Assembly: GCF_014203705.1 (NCBI RefSeq)
Contig: NZ_JACHJR010000001.1
Location: forward strand, 6,758,001-6,822,000
DNA: 64,000 nt
DNA from: Kitasatospora gansuensis
GTDB taxonomy: Bacteria > Actinomycetota > Actinomycetes > Streptomycetales > Streptomycetaceae
Direction: 5' to 3'
Positions within the stretch are counted from its first letter, which is position 1. Each line of letters begins with the position of its first letter. The notes under the pieces were generated by a model. It was not told the DNA's origin, did not search any database, and saw nothing but the letters and a program-made list of their open reading frames with translations. A program made the position numbers and the translations under genes. Below are positions 27,771 to 35,911 of the stretch, one piece after another.

Positions 27771-27806
27771 CGGCAGGGCCCCGCACCGAAGTGCGGGGCC
27801 CTGCCG
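27771..27806 (-). terminator. terminator of the IclR gene
   Basis: CGGCAGGGCCCCGCAC and GTGCGGGGCCCTGCCG give a perfect 16-bp stem with a CGAA tetraloop, 15 bases beyond the IclR stop on the minus strand. It shields the pectate lyase promoter from read-through. Confidence 0.8.
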
Positions 27807-27821
27807 GAAGTTGACGAAGGG

Positions 27822-28604
27822 TCAGAGGTGCCGGGTGGCCAGCGTCAGCCGGTCCCTGGCGTCGAACAGGGCCTCCCGGATCTGCTCCTCCCGGCCCGGT
27901 GTCAGCCGGGCCACCGGCACCGACACGCTCACCGCGTCCCGGGCTGGGGTCCGGTACGGAACGGCGACACCGAAGCAGCGCAGTCCGAGGGTGTTCTCCT
28001 CGCGGTCCACCGCGTAGCCGCGCTCGCGGATCTCCCGCAGCTCGGCGATCAGCTGCTCCCGGTCGGTGTGGGTGTGCTCGGTCACCGGCTCCAGCTCGGC
28101 GGGCAGCAGCTGCCTGATCCGCTCGTCGGAGTGGGTGGCCAGCAGTGCCTTGCCGTGCGAGGTGCAGTACGCGGGCAGCCGCCGCCCGATCCGGGTGAAC
28201 GGCCGCAGGCTGTGCTGGGACTGACGGGTCGCCAGGTAGACCACGCTGGCGCCGTCCAGCCGGGCCAGGTGGATGGTCTCGCCGGTGTCCTCGGCCAGCC
28301 GGTCCAGGGCCGGCCTGGCCAGCGCCACCACCTCGTCGCCGTCGATGTACGAGCTGCCCACCAGCAGCGCCCGCACCCCGATCCCGTACCGGGTGCCGGT
28401 GCCGTCGGTCTCCACCCAGCCGAGCTCGACCAGCGTCCGCAGCAGCATGTACAGGCTGCTCTTCGGGTAGCCGGTCTGCTCCTGCACCTCGGCCAGGCTG
28501 TGCATGCCGGGCCGGCCGGCGAAGTACTCCAGCAGTTCGACCGTGCGAACCGCCGACTTGACCTGCGCGCCGCCGCCGGGGCCGGAGTTGGCCGTCGAGT
28601 CCAT
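27822..28604 (-). CDS. IclR-family regulator of the pectin/uronate locus
   Basis: A 260-residue regulator: N-terminal winged helix (AVRTVELLEYFAGRPGMHSL, recognition helix around TGYPKSSLYMLLRTL) and C-terminal IclR ligand-binding domain (ARLDGASVVYL, AYCTSHGKALLA, GYAVDREENTLGLRCF). It is divergent from the semialdehyde dehydrogenase gene, with a perfect operator-like repeat between them, so self-control is likely. The four repeats at the locus suggest it senses a uronate-derived intermediate. Confidence 0.9.
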   Translation of the reverse strand: MDSTANSGPGGGAQVKSAVRTVELLEYFAGRPGMHSLAEVQEQTGYPKSSLYMLLRTLVELGWVETDGTGTRYGIGVRALLVGSSYIDGDEVVALARPALDRLAEDTGETIHLARLDGASVVYLATRQSQHSLRPFTRIGRRLPAYCTSHGKALLATHSDERIRQLLPAELEPVTEHTHTDREQLIAELREIRERGYAVDREENTLGLRCFGVAVPYRTPARDAVSVSVPVARLTPGREEQIREALFDARDRLTLATRHL

Positions 28605-28666
28605 GCGTGCTTGACCCCTTCTGTCGCGCGGCGTAGCGTTCCGCGAGGTTCAACCATTCGTACGGC

Positions 28667-28682
28667 GTTCAGCATACTGAAC
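28667..28682. promoter_or_regulatory. candidate IclR operator 4, GTTCA-N6-TGAAC
   Basis: GTTCAGCATACTGAAC is a perfect inverted repeat in the 160-base divergent region between the IclR gene and the semialdehyde dehydrogenase gene. Confidence 0.7.
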
Positions 28683-28764
28683 AGATCCGGGCTGTGGGAG
28701 GCCGGGCACCGCACTCTCCGGCGGCCGCCGCCCGACCGGTGGCCCGGCCGAGGAGGCCCGCGCA

Positions 28765-30264
28765 GTGCTGTCAGATCCCCGTCGCCCCGTCCACACCGCC
28801 GACCCCAGGACCGGCGAGCCCGGCGTGCAGGTGGCCGTCGAGTCCGGACCCGAGCAGGTCGACCAGATGGTACGCGCCGCCGCGGCCACCGCGCCCGCGC
28901 TGGCCGACCGCACCGTCCGGGCCGCGCTGCTGCGCGCGGCGGCCGACCGGCTGGCGGGTGCGGCCGCCGAGGTGATCGCGGCCGCCGACGCCGAGACCGC
29001 GCTCGGGGTGCCCCGGCTGACCGGTGAACTCGCCCGCACCACCTACCAGTTGCGCGCCTTCGCGGAGCAGGTCGAGCACGGCGGCTTCCTGGACGTGGCG
29101 ATCGACCACGCCGATCCGGCGCTCGGCCGCCCCGACCTGCGCCGGATGAAGGTCCCGCTGGGCGTGGTCGCGGTGTTCGCCGCGAGCAACTTCCCGCTCG
29201 CCTTCAGTGTCCCCGGCGGGGACACCGCGAGCGCGCTCGCGGCGGGCTGCCCGGTGGTGGTCAAGGCCCACCCGGACCACCCGGCCACCAGCGAGCTCTG
29301 CGCCCGGCTGATCCGCGAGGCGGCGGTGGGCCTCGGCCTGCCCGCCGAACTCCTGGGCCTGCTGCACGGGTTCGAGGCCGGGCCCGAGCTGGTCCGGCAC
29401 CCGCTGGTCGCGGCGGTCGGCTTCACCGGCTCGGTCCGCGGCGGCCGGGCGCTGCACGACGTGGCGGCCGCCCGGCCCCGGCCGATCCCGTTCCACGGTG
29501 AACTCGGCTCGCTCAACCCGGTGGTGGTGACCGAGCGGGCCGCCGCCACCCGGGCCGCCGAGATCGGCGGCGGCCTGGCGGCCTCGTTCACCCTGGGTAC
29601 CGGGCAGTTCTGCGTGAAGCCCGGGCTGGTGCTGATCCCGGCCGGGGCGGCGGAGTTGGAACAGGAGCTGGTGGCGGCCGCCGCCAAGACGGACGGCGGG
29701 CCGCTGCTCGACCCCCGGATGCGGGAGGCGTTCCTGACGGGCGTTCAGCACCGGGCCGCCCAGCCGGGCGTACAGACCCTGCTGGCCGCGGGCCAGGCCG
29801 ACGCGGCCCCGCTCGCGGTTGCACCCGGCGTGCTGGCGGTAGCGGCGGCGGACCTGACCGAGGAGCTGCTCGAGGAGTGCTTCGGCCCGGTCACCGTCCT
29901 GGTCCGCTACGCCGACGCGGCCGAACTCGAAGCCGTACTGGGCCGGTTGAGCGGAAACCTGACCGCGACCGTGCAGCTGGCCGCGGACGAACGCGGCCCC
30001 GAGGCGGCCGCCCTGCTGGACCGGCTGCGCCCGCTGGCCGGCCGCCTGGTGGTGGACAACTGGCCGACCGGCGTCGCGGTCGCCCCCGCCATGCACCACG
30101 GCGGCCCGTACCCGGCCAGCACCTCCACCTCGACCTCGGTCGGCGCCACGGCGGTCGAACGCTGGCTCCGTCCGGTCAGCTACCAGAACACCCCGCAGGA
30201 ACTGCTGCCGCCCGAGCTGCGTGACGCCAACCCGCTCGGCGTCCCGCAGCGCGTCAACGCCTAG
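28765..30264 (+). CDS. alpha-ketoglutarate semialdehyde dehydrogenase
   Basis: A 499-residue aldehyde dehydrogenase of the 2,5-dioxovalerate dehydrogenase type. It has the cofactor region VFAASNFPLAFSVPGGDTAS, general base E246 in FHGELGSLNPVV and the catalytic C283 in TLGTGQFCVKPG. It oxidises the dehydratase product to alpha-ketoglutarate and so joins the uronate route to the TCA cycle. GTG 28765 follows AGGAGG by 8 bases. Its TAG stop overlaps the stop of the convergent gene in a shared CTAG. Confidence 0.92.
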   Translation: MLSDPRRPVHTADPRTGEPGVQVAVESGPEQVDQMVRAAAATAPALADRTVRAALLRAAADRLAGAAAEVIAAADAETALGVPRLTGELARTTYQLRAFAEQVEHGGFLDVAIDHADPALGRPDLRRMKVPLGVVAVFAASNFPLAFSVPGGDTASALAAGCPVVVKAHPDHPATSELCARLIREAAVGLGLPAELLGLLHGFEAGPELVRHPLVAAVGFTGSVRGGRALHDVAAARPRPIPFHGELGSLNPVVVTERAAATRAAEIGGGLAASFTLGTGQFCVKPGLVLIPAGAAELEQELVAAAAKTDGGPLLDPRMREAFLTGVQHRAAQPGVQTLLAAGQADAAPLAVAPGVLAVAAADLTEELLEECFGPVTVLVRYADAAELEAVLGRLSGNLTATVQLAADERGPEAAALLDRLRPLAGRLVVDNWPTGVAVAPAMHHGGPYPASTSTSTSVGATAVERWLRPVSYQNTPQELLPPELRDANPLGVPQRVNA

Positions 30265-30536
30265 AGCTCGGTCCGGCGCCGGCGCAGCACCACCAGCAGG
30301 TCCACCAGCGCGAACAGCGTCAGCACGCCGCAGGCGACGGCGAAGGCGGTCAGGGTGGCCGGGCTCGGCGAAGCGCCGGGGTCGGCCACCGCGGCCCAGA
30401 GCGCGAAGCCGGCCGTGGTCAGCGCGAACAGCGGAGTGAAGAGCACGGAGAGCAGGAAGCGGAGCTTGAGGTCACTGCGCGCCGTCATCGGCTCGGTGCC
30501 GCTCTGCCAGGTACGAGGTGTCTTGGTGGGACGCAT
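30261..30536 (-). CDS. small DUF6343-like two-helix membrane protein
   Basis: A 91-residue protein with the actinomycete pattern GTEPMTARSDLKLRFLLS before the first helix, and a second helix near the C-terminus ending in an Arg-rich tail. Function is unknown. It ends in the same CTAG as the convergent aldehyde dehydrogenase gene and is divergent from the small gene at 30600. Confidence 0.7.
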   Translation of the reverse strand: MRPTKTPRTWQSGTEPMTARSDLKLRFLLSVLFTPLFALTTAGFALWAAVADPGASPSPATLTAFAVACGVLTLFALVDLLVVLRRRRTEL

Positions 30537-30599
30537 CGCCGGTTCACCTCCAACCTCTACCCTCCACGGTATGCCCGTACGACGAAGGGGGTAACAGGG

Positions 30600-30779
30600 A
30601 TGGACGAGCAGGAGTACGTCGGCCTGGGGCAGGACCAGGCCGAGCGGCTGGCCGCCGAGCAGGGGTGGCGGGTGGTGCGGGTGCTGGCGCCGGAGGCGAT
30701 GATCACCATGGAGTACCGCGAGGACCGGCTGAACCTCACGGTCAGGGACGGTCGGGTGGAGCGCTGCTGGCAGGGCTGA
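30600..30779 (+). CDS. I78-family peptidase inhibitor-like protein (59 aa)
   Basis: A short gene with ATG 30600 after GAAGGGGG. The protein has the I78 pattern: LGQDQAERLAAEQGWRVVRV, then MITMEYREDRLNLTVRDGRV and a terminal Trp. There is no signal peptide, so it would act in the cytosol, unlike secreted potato-inhibitor-type members. Its last 38 bases overlap the convergent PAP2 gene. Confidence 0.75.
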   Translation: MDEQEYVGLGQDQAERLAAEQGWRVVRVLAPEAMITMEYREDRLNLTVRDGRVERCWQG

Positions 30780-31452
30780 CCGGCCGCCAGAGTGCGGTGA
30801 TCCGCTGATCGGCGGCGGTCACCAGCGGCTCGGCCAGCGGGAGGGCGAGCAGCACCAGCGCACCGGCCGCCCAGCCCGCGAACACGTCCGAGATCCAGTG
30901 CGTGCCCAGGTAGACCGTGGTCAGCCCGATCGATATCGCGGTGAGCGCGGTGAGCAGCACACCGGTGCGCTGCCAGCGGACCGCCAGGTAGGCCAGCACG
31001 CCCCAGGTCACCACGGCGTTCGCGGTGTGCCCGGACGGGAAGATGGTGCCGCCGAGGAAGAGCTCGGGCGAGCCCAGGTAGTGGGCGTAGTGCGGTCCGA
31101 GCCGGCCGGTGACGATCTTCACGCCGCCCACCGTGATGTTCAGCAGCAGCAGCGCGGTGCCCATCACCAGCAGCGGCCGCGTCGTCCGCGTCCGGTAGCA
31201 GCGCCAGCCGAGCCAGGCGCAGGCGGCGATCGCCGACGGGCCGCGCTGACCCACCACGATCCAGACGTCGAGCAGGGGCTGCACGTCCGGCCAGCGCTTG
31301 TACGGGCGGAGCAGTCTGAGCGTCCAGTCCAGCTGCACCAGCGGGCTGTCGAGCAGCACCGCGAGGACCACCAGCAGGTACACCAGCCCGACCACGCCGA
31401 CCAGCAGCGCATGCCCACGGGTCATCACCGGGGGTCGGATCTGTGCACACAC
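30742..31452 (-). CDS. PAP2-family membrane phosphatase
   Basis: A 236-residue integral membrane acid phosphatase. The three PAP2 motifs are KIVTGRLGP (the usual RP reads GP), FPSGHTAN, and S...VYLGTHWISDVF with the catalytic His and Asp. It would remove phosphate from lipid phosphates or undecaprenyl diphosphate. GTG 31452 lacks a clear ribosome site; ATG 31425 (MTRGHALLV) is an alternative. Confidence 0.87.
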   Translation of the reverse strand: MCAQIRPPVMTRGHALLVGVVGLVYLLVVLAVLLDSPLVQLDWTLRLLRPYKRWPDVQPLLDVWIVVGQRGPSAIAACAWLGWRCYRTRTTRPLLVMGTALLLLNITVGGVKIVTGRLGPHYAHYLGSPELFLGGTIFPSGHTANAVVTWGVLAYLAVRWQRTGVLLTALTAISIGLTTVYLGTHWISDVFAGWAAGALVLLALPLAEPLVTAADQRITALWRPVSPASSAPPDRP

Positions 31453-31504
31453 GGACCCGATTTTACCCGCCCAAACGGAGCCAACCGGACATCCGGAACG
31501 GCAG

Positions 31505-31548
31505 GACGGCCGCTTCCGCAGGGTGGGGGTCCTGCGGAAACGGCCGTC
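31505..31548 (-). terminator. terminator of the GH31 gene
   Basis: An 18-position stem with one mismatch: GACGGCCGCTTCCGCAGG against CCTGCGGAAACGGCCGTC, loop GTGGGGGT. It lies 40 bases beyond the GH31 stop on the minus strand. Confidence 0.75.
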
Positions 31549-31588
31549 TGACTGCGTCTGACCAGGTGTCAGCTAACCTGTACAGACA

Positions 31589-34315
31589 TCAGCTGCAGAG
31601 GAACTTAGCAGCCCCCCAGTCCCCGTGGTCACCGGTTTTGGTGCCGATCGTGTTCACCTTCAGGTGCACCCGGGCGGCGGTGCCGAGCGGCACCGTGACC
31701 GGGAGCGGTGCCGAGCTGCTGGTCAGCGTGGGTGAGGTCCAGAGCGTGGTGCCGTCGGCGACCACCGAGAAGGTCACGTCCCCGTAGCCGCTGATCTCGT
31801 CGTCGATCCCGACCGTGGCGCTGAACGAGGAGCACTTCCCTCCGGTCACGAACTCCAGGTCCGAGTCGGCGTGCGCGCCGATGCCCTTGGCGAAGGTGGT
31901 CCCGTTCAGGGTCAGGGTGCGGCCGTCCGCCGCGCCCTGCTCGCCGTTGCTGCGGTCCCGCTCGGCGGGGCCCCAGCCGTTGGTCTGCGAGGCGAAGGGC
32001 AGGTCGCTGGCCCAGGCCCAGCTCGGTCCGGTGGCGGTGGCACCGAGGGCGGTGATGCCGTCCAGAGTGAGCTGGAAGGCGGCGGCGGTGCTCAACGAGG
32101 CGGTCTTGACCTGCGCCACCCCGCCCCGGTCGGCGGCGTCGAAGAACCAGCCCTCGGCCGCCGCGTCGAACGCGGCCTTGTCGGTGAAGCGGGGCAGCGC
32201 CCGCCCGCCGAGCGCGACCGCGGTCGGCGCGCTCACGCTGTGCACGCTGAACCGGTACGGCCGGGTGGTCTGCTTGCCGGTGAAGTCACCGACGCTCGCC
32301 GACACGTCCACGGTGGCCCGGCCGACCCCGGTCGCGGGGGCGGTGACCGTGGCGGTCTGGGTCGCCGACCGGCCCTGGCGGTGCTCCTTGGTCACCCCGT
32401 CGTCCTCGTACAGCGAGAAGGAGTTGACCCCCTGCGGGTAGACGTCCCAGGCCAGCGGGGAGGAGGCGGTGCGGTCCTGGTAGGAGCTGACACCGGGCCA
32501 CATCGGCACCACCGCACCGGCCCTGACGAACAGTGGCAGGGTGTCCAGCGGCGCGCTGTAGCCGTTCACCGTGGTCGGGCCCTGGTAGGTCCGCCCGGTC
32601 CAGTAGTCCACCCAGGTGCCCTGCGGCAGGTAGATGCCGTCCCGCACCGAGGTGTCCGAGTAGACCGGCGCGACCAGGAAGTCCCGGCCGCTGAGGAACT
32701 CGTACTTGGCCGCGTCGGTCGCGGTCACCGGGTCCTGCGGGTACTCCAGCGCCAGCGGCCGCACCGCGCCGACCCCGGTCCGGGTCGCCTCGGCCGAGTA
32801 GCTGTACATGTAAGGGAGCAGCGACTCCTTGAGCTTGAGGTACTTCCGGTTGATCGAGGTGTACGGCTCGCCGTACCGGTAGGGCTGCTTGTCGCTCGGC
32901 GCCCAGCCGTCCATCGACATGATGGCGGGCAGGAAGGACTTCCACTGCAGGTCCCGGACGTAGGTCTGGGCGCTGCCGCCGAAGATCCCGTCCACGTCAC
33001 CGGAGGTGTAGGCGAGACCGGACATGGTGGCGCCCGCGTAGGTCGGGATCTGCCACCTGATGTAGTCCCAGCTGCCGGACTGGTCGCCGCTCCACTGCAC
33101 GCCGCAGCGCTGCGCGCCGGACCAGCTCTCCGGTGCCCAGGTGAAGCCGCGGGCGGTGCTGTTGTCCTCGATGCCCTGGTAGGCGGCCTTGCAGCCGTCG
33201 AGGGCGAACTTGTAGCCGGAGCCGACCCAGGCCACGTCCAGCTTGGCCACCCGCTGGCCGGCCTTCACCTGGTCGGCCAGCTTGGTCAGGCCGTCCTCGG
33301 TCCACAGGCCGAGCTGCATCTTGCGCTGCTGGAGGCCCTGGGCGGTCTGCGCCAGGTTCTCGTAGCCGCAGCCGTAACCGTCGTTGACCAGCATCCAGCC
33401 GTTCGGCATGTCGTTGGCGACGTAGTCGTCGGCGATCTTCAGAGCGTCCAGGGTGTGCCGCTCACCCCGGTTGGCGTTGTGCAGGTAGCAGTCCGAGTCG
33501 CCCATTTCGAGCCCGTAGACGGGCGGCAGGAACGGCTTGCCGGTCAACGCGGTGTACTGGCCGATGACGTCCTTGGCGGACGGCCCGGCGAAGTAGTAGG
33601 CGTCGAACCGGGTCTCCTGCTCGGTGGCGGTCACCGGGTCATTGAAGGTGTAGGTACCGGGGGCGTAGGTGTTGCGGTACACGCCGTACCCGGCCGAGGA
33701 GAGGTAGAAGGGGACCGAGTTCGGGTGGCCGCCCTCGTTCCAGTTGTAGTCGACGCCGACCTCGACGGTCTTCCCGCGGTGCGAGAACGAGCCGTTCTGC
33801 TCGCCCATGCCGAAGTACTGCTCGGTGGCGCCCCGGCCGAGCGTCTGGGTGGTGGCGGTGTTGGTCCAGGAGAGCGGCTTGGTCTCCTCCCAGAGCTTGC
33901 TGCCGTCGGCCCGGTAGAGGCCGAAGCGCAGCGCCGACTTGTACGCCCGCAGGGTGACGGCGGCGGTGGACAGTTCGTACCGGTCACCCGCGTCCCGCCA
34001 GCTGGTGGCCGGCGGGGTGCCCTGCGGCAGCACGATGTCGCTGCCGGTCGGGTCGGCGAAGGTGCCGGTCGGCGCCAGCTCGATCCGGAACACCTGGTCG
34101 CTGACGAAGCTGACCCGGGCCTTGGCGGCGCCCGCCGAGATGGCGTAGCTGCCGGCCGCGCCGGGGGTGAAGGCGGTGATCGCCCCGGCCGAGCCGTTGG
34201 CGGCGACCGCGGTCTGGGCCAGCCCCGGAGCGATCGTCACCCCGCCCAGCGAGAGCACCGCCGCGAGTCCGAGTGAGGCCGACCGGCCTCGCCAGTGTTG
34301 CAAAGTTCTGCGCAT
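31589..34315 (-). CDS. secreted GH31 glycoside hydrolase with C-terminal NPCBM domain
   Basis: A 908-residue exported alpha-glycosidase. After a signal peptide (LGLAAVLSLGGVTIAPGLAQ) come an N-terminal beta domain, the GH31 barrel (GMGEQNGSFSHRG, GWMLVNDGYGCGYENL, candidate nucleophile region KLDVAWVGSGY, acid/base region WSGDQSGSWDYIRWQIPT), a beta domain, and an NPCBM domain at the end (GIGAHADSDLEFVTGG). The nucleophile stretch differs from the WxDMNE of alpha-glucosidases and recalls GH31 alpha-galactosidase-like enzymes, so substrate is open. ATG 34315 follows GGAGGGG. No pectin-locus operator is seen upstream. Confidence 0.85.
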   Translation of the reverse strand: MRRTLQHWRGRSASLGLAAVLSLGGVTIAPGLAQTAVAANGSAGAITAFTPGAAGSYAISAGAAKARVSFVSDQVFRIELAPTGTFADPTGSDIVLPQGTPPATSWRDAGDRYELSTAAVTLRAYKSALRFGLYRADGSKLWEETKPLSWTNTATTQTLGRGATEQYFGMGEQNGSFSHRGKTVEVGVDYNWNEGGHPNSVPFYLSSAGYGVYRNTYAPGTYTFNDPVTATEQETRFDAYYFAGPSAKDVIGQYTALTGKPFLPPVYGLEMGDSDCYLHNANRGERHTLDALKIADDYVANDMPNGWMLVNDGYGCGYENLAQTAQGLQQRKMQLGLWTEDGLTKLADQVKAGQRVAKLDVAWVGSGYKFALDGCKAAYQGIEDNSTARGFTWAPESWSGAQRCGVQWSGDQSGSWDYIRWQIPTYAGATMSGLAYTSGDVDGIFGGSAQTYVRDLQWKSFLPAIMSMDGWAPSDKQPYRYGEPYTSINRKYLKLKESLLPYMYSYSAEATRTGVGAVRPLALEYPQDPVTATDAAKYEFLSGRDFLVAPVYSDTSVRDGIYLPQGTWVDYWTGRTYQGPTTVNGYSAPLDTLPLFVRAGAVVPMWPGVSSYQDRTASSPLAWDVYPQGVNSFSLYEDDGVTKEHRQGRSATQTATVTAPATGVGRATVDVSASVGDFTGKQTTRPYRFSVHSVSAPTAVALGGRALPRFTDKAAFDAAAEGWFFDAADRGGVAQVKTASLSTAAAFQLTLDGITALGATATGPSWAWASDLPFASQTNGWGPAERDRSNGEQGAADGRTLTLNGTTFAKGIGAHADSDLEFVTGGKCSSFSATVGIDDEISGYGDVTFSVVADGTTLWTSPTLTSSSAPLPVTVPLGTAARVHLKVNTIGTKTGDHGDWGAAKFLCS

Positions 34316-34409
34316 AAGAACCCCTCCGCATGCAGAAACGAGCACTGCTGAGCAGGTATAGCGCACTGGGGCCCGCTTGACCACACCCCCTGTCGTGACC
34401 AGGACAGCA

Positions 34410-34443
34410 GTCAGGCCCCGTACGGTGTCGTACGGGGCCTGAC
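34410..34443 (-). terminator. terminator of the small gene at 34466
   Basis: GTCAGGCCCCGTACG and CGTACGGGGCCTGAC form a perfect 15-bp stem with a GTGT loop, 22 bases after the stop of the minus-strand gene at 34466-34657. Confidence 0.8.
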
Positions 34444-34465
34444 TCCTCGGTACTTCTCCGCAGGC

Positions 34466-34657
34466 TCAGGGGAGCAGTCGCTCCACCGCCGCCGCGCCCT
34501 CCAGTTCGAGCTGTCTACGCGCCTTGTCCAGCAACTTCGGGGTGGGGTCCTGGCCCGAGGCCATCACCAGGTCCTCGGGGTCCACCGGGTGCTCTCCGCC
34601 GGTGTGCAACAACTTGTCCGGCGTCGGATGCGAGTCCGGGTCGTCCGCTTGGGTCAT
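34466..34657 (-). CDS. small hypothetical protein (63 aa)
   Basis: A 63-residue acidic, soluble protein starting MTQADDPDSHPTPDKLLHTG and ending in a helix with DKARRQLELEG. ATG 34657 follows GGGAGGA, and a strong terminator follows the gene, which supports a real small gene. The frame is open further upstream but without a ribosome site. Function unknown. Confidence 0.65.
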   Translation of the reverse strand: MTQADDPDSHPTPDKLLHTGGEHPVDPEDLVMASGQDPTPKLLDKARRQLELEGAAAVERLLP

Positions 34658-34748
34658 CTCATTCCTCCCGTGTCCTCGGGTGCGCACCGGGCACCCGCAC
34701 CCCGAGTCTGCGCCTGCCCGCCGGAGCACGCGAGCGGACCGCGGCCGG

Positions 34749-35516
34749 TCAGTCGAGCGGCCCGCCCGCGACGTAGATGACCTGGCCGGACACGAAACCG
34801 GCGCCCTCGCCCGCGAGGAAGGAGATGGTGTTGGCGATGTCCTCCGGGGTGCCCACCCGGTTGACCGGGATCTGGGTGGCGGCGGCGGCCTTGAAGGCCT
34901 CGAACTCCATCCCGATCCGGGCCGCGGTGGCGGCGGTCATCTCGGTGGCGATGAAGCCGGGGGCGACCGCGTTGGCGGTGATGCCGAACTTGCCGAGCTC
35001 GATCGCCAGGGTCTTGGTGAAGCCCTGCAGACCGGCCTTGGCGGCGGAGTAGTTGGCCTGGCCGCGGTTGCCCTGGGCGGAGGAGGAGGAGAGGTTGACG
35101 ATCCGGCCGAACCCGGCGTCCACCATGTGCTTCTGGCACGCCTTGGACATCAGGAAAGCGCCCTTGAGGTGCACGTTCATCACGGTGTCCCAGTCCGACT
35201 CGGACATCTTGAACAGCAGGTTGTCGCGCAGCACCCCGGCGTTGTTGACCAGCACCACCGGGGCGCCGAGCTCGGCGGCGATCCGGTCCACCGCGGCCTG
35301 CACCTGGCCGGCGTCCGAGACGTCCGCGCCGACCGCCAGGGCCCGGCCGCCGGCGGCGGCGATCCGCTCGACGGTCTCCTTGCCGGCCTCCTCGGTCAGG
35401 TCCACCACCGCGACCGCGTAGCCGTCGGCGGCCAGCCGCAGCGCGGTGGCCGCGCCGATCCCGCGAGCCGCGCCGGTGACCACCGCGACGCGAGGGGAAC
35501 TGCTCTGCTCGGTCAT
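34749..35516 (-). CDS. fabG: 3-oxoacyl-ACP reductase FabG-like SDR
   Basis: A 255-residue classical short-chain dehydrogenase: TGAARGIGAA binds NADP, NNAGV, catalytic Ser in NLSSSSAQG, and YSAAK. The sequence has the beta-ketoacyl reductase features GFIATEMT and NRVGTPEDIA. It could serve fatty acid, polyester or catabolic beta-oxidation reductions. It is divergent from the MarR gene across a 395-base gap with a TetR-like repeat. Confidence 0.88.
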   Translation of the reverse strand: MTEQSSSPRVAVVTGAARGIGAATALRLAADGYAVAVVDLTEEAGKETVERIAAAGGRALAVGADVSDAGQVQAAVDRIAAELGAPVVLVNNAGVLRDNLLFKMSESDWDTVMNVHLKGAFLMSKACQKHMVDAGFGRIVNLSSSSAQGNRGQANYSAAKAGLQGFTKTLAIELGKFGITANAVAPGFIATEMTAATAARIGMEFEAFKAAAATQIPVNRVGTPEDIANTISFLAGEGAGFVSGQVIYVAGGPLD

Positions 35517-35601
35517 GTTCGTACTCGTCTCTCTCAGGGGGGTGACAGGAAATCGTGACCTTGGCCGCGAGGGGCCCAGGAGGACGCTGCGGCGGCCAGA
35601 T

Positions 35602-35613
35602 TACCGACCGGTA
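35602..35613. promoter_or_regulatory. TetR-type operator candidate before fabG
   Basis: TACCG-AC-CGGTA is a perfect inverted repeat about 90 bases upstream of the fabG start. Repeats of this kind precede many actinomycete lipid-metabolism genes controlled by TetR proteins. The cognate regulator is not obvious nearby. Confidence 0.4.
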
Positions 35614-35783
35614 GGAATGCTGACCAGAGGACAGAGCCGCAGGTGACGGAGGGTGAGGGCGACCGCGCGGACGAGTTGTGCCGATCAAGTGGACGTGAGC
35701 GCGACATCCGGCGGAAATATGCCAACTTCGCCGAACAAACATCTACTATTGGCCCCCGCCTGCCGGTACGGGCCGACCGTTTG

Positions 35784-35789
35784 TATAGT
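35784..35789 (+). promoter_or_regulatory. possible -10 box upstream of the MarR gene
   Basis: TATAGT stands out in GC-rich surroundings within TTTGTATAGTGTG, 123 bases before the MarR start. No good -35 hexamer was found at 17-18 bases, so this is a weak call. Confidence 0.25.
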
Positions 35790-35911
35790 GTGCGCCAGCA
35801 GCCACCGGCTGCACGGCTGGCGCGCCTACCCTCACAGCGGGACGCTCACTCGCCGTTACTGCCCCGCCCGGGTGTCCCACACACACCGGGTGTGACATCG
35901 GGACGGATTTC

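Larger units (their letters stand above)
35517..35911. other. 395-base divergent intergenic region
   Basis: No gene is convincing here. The stretch is less GC-rich in its middle (around 35715-35755). It holds the TACCG-AC-CGGTA repeat near fabG and a TATAGT -10-like box before the MarR gene, so a long leader for the MarR gene is possible. Confidence 0.6.

Noticed and set aside
25093-28653. A very long minus-strand open frame across the pectinesterase, pectate lyase and IclR genes
   Set aside because: It is an off-frame shadow produced by high GC. Its composition is Arg/Pro/Gly-rich and the true genes in other frames have full domain signatures.
31589-34315. The GH31 enzyme as a member of the pectin regulon
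   Set aside because: No GTTCA-N6-TGRAC repeat lies upstream, other unrelated genes intervene, and the family acts on alpha-glycosides rather than uronates.
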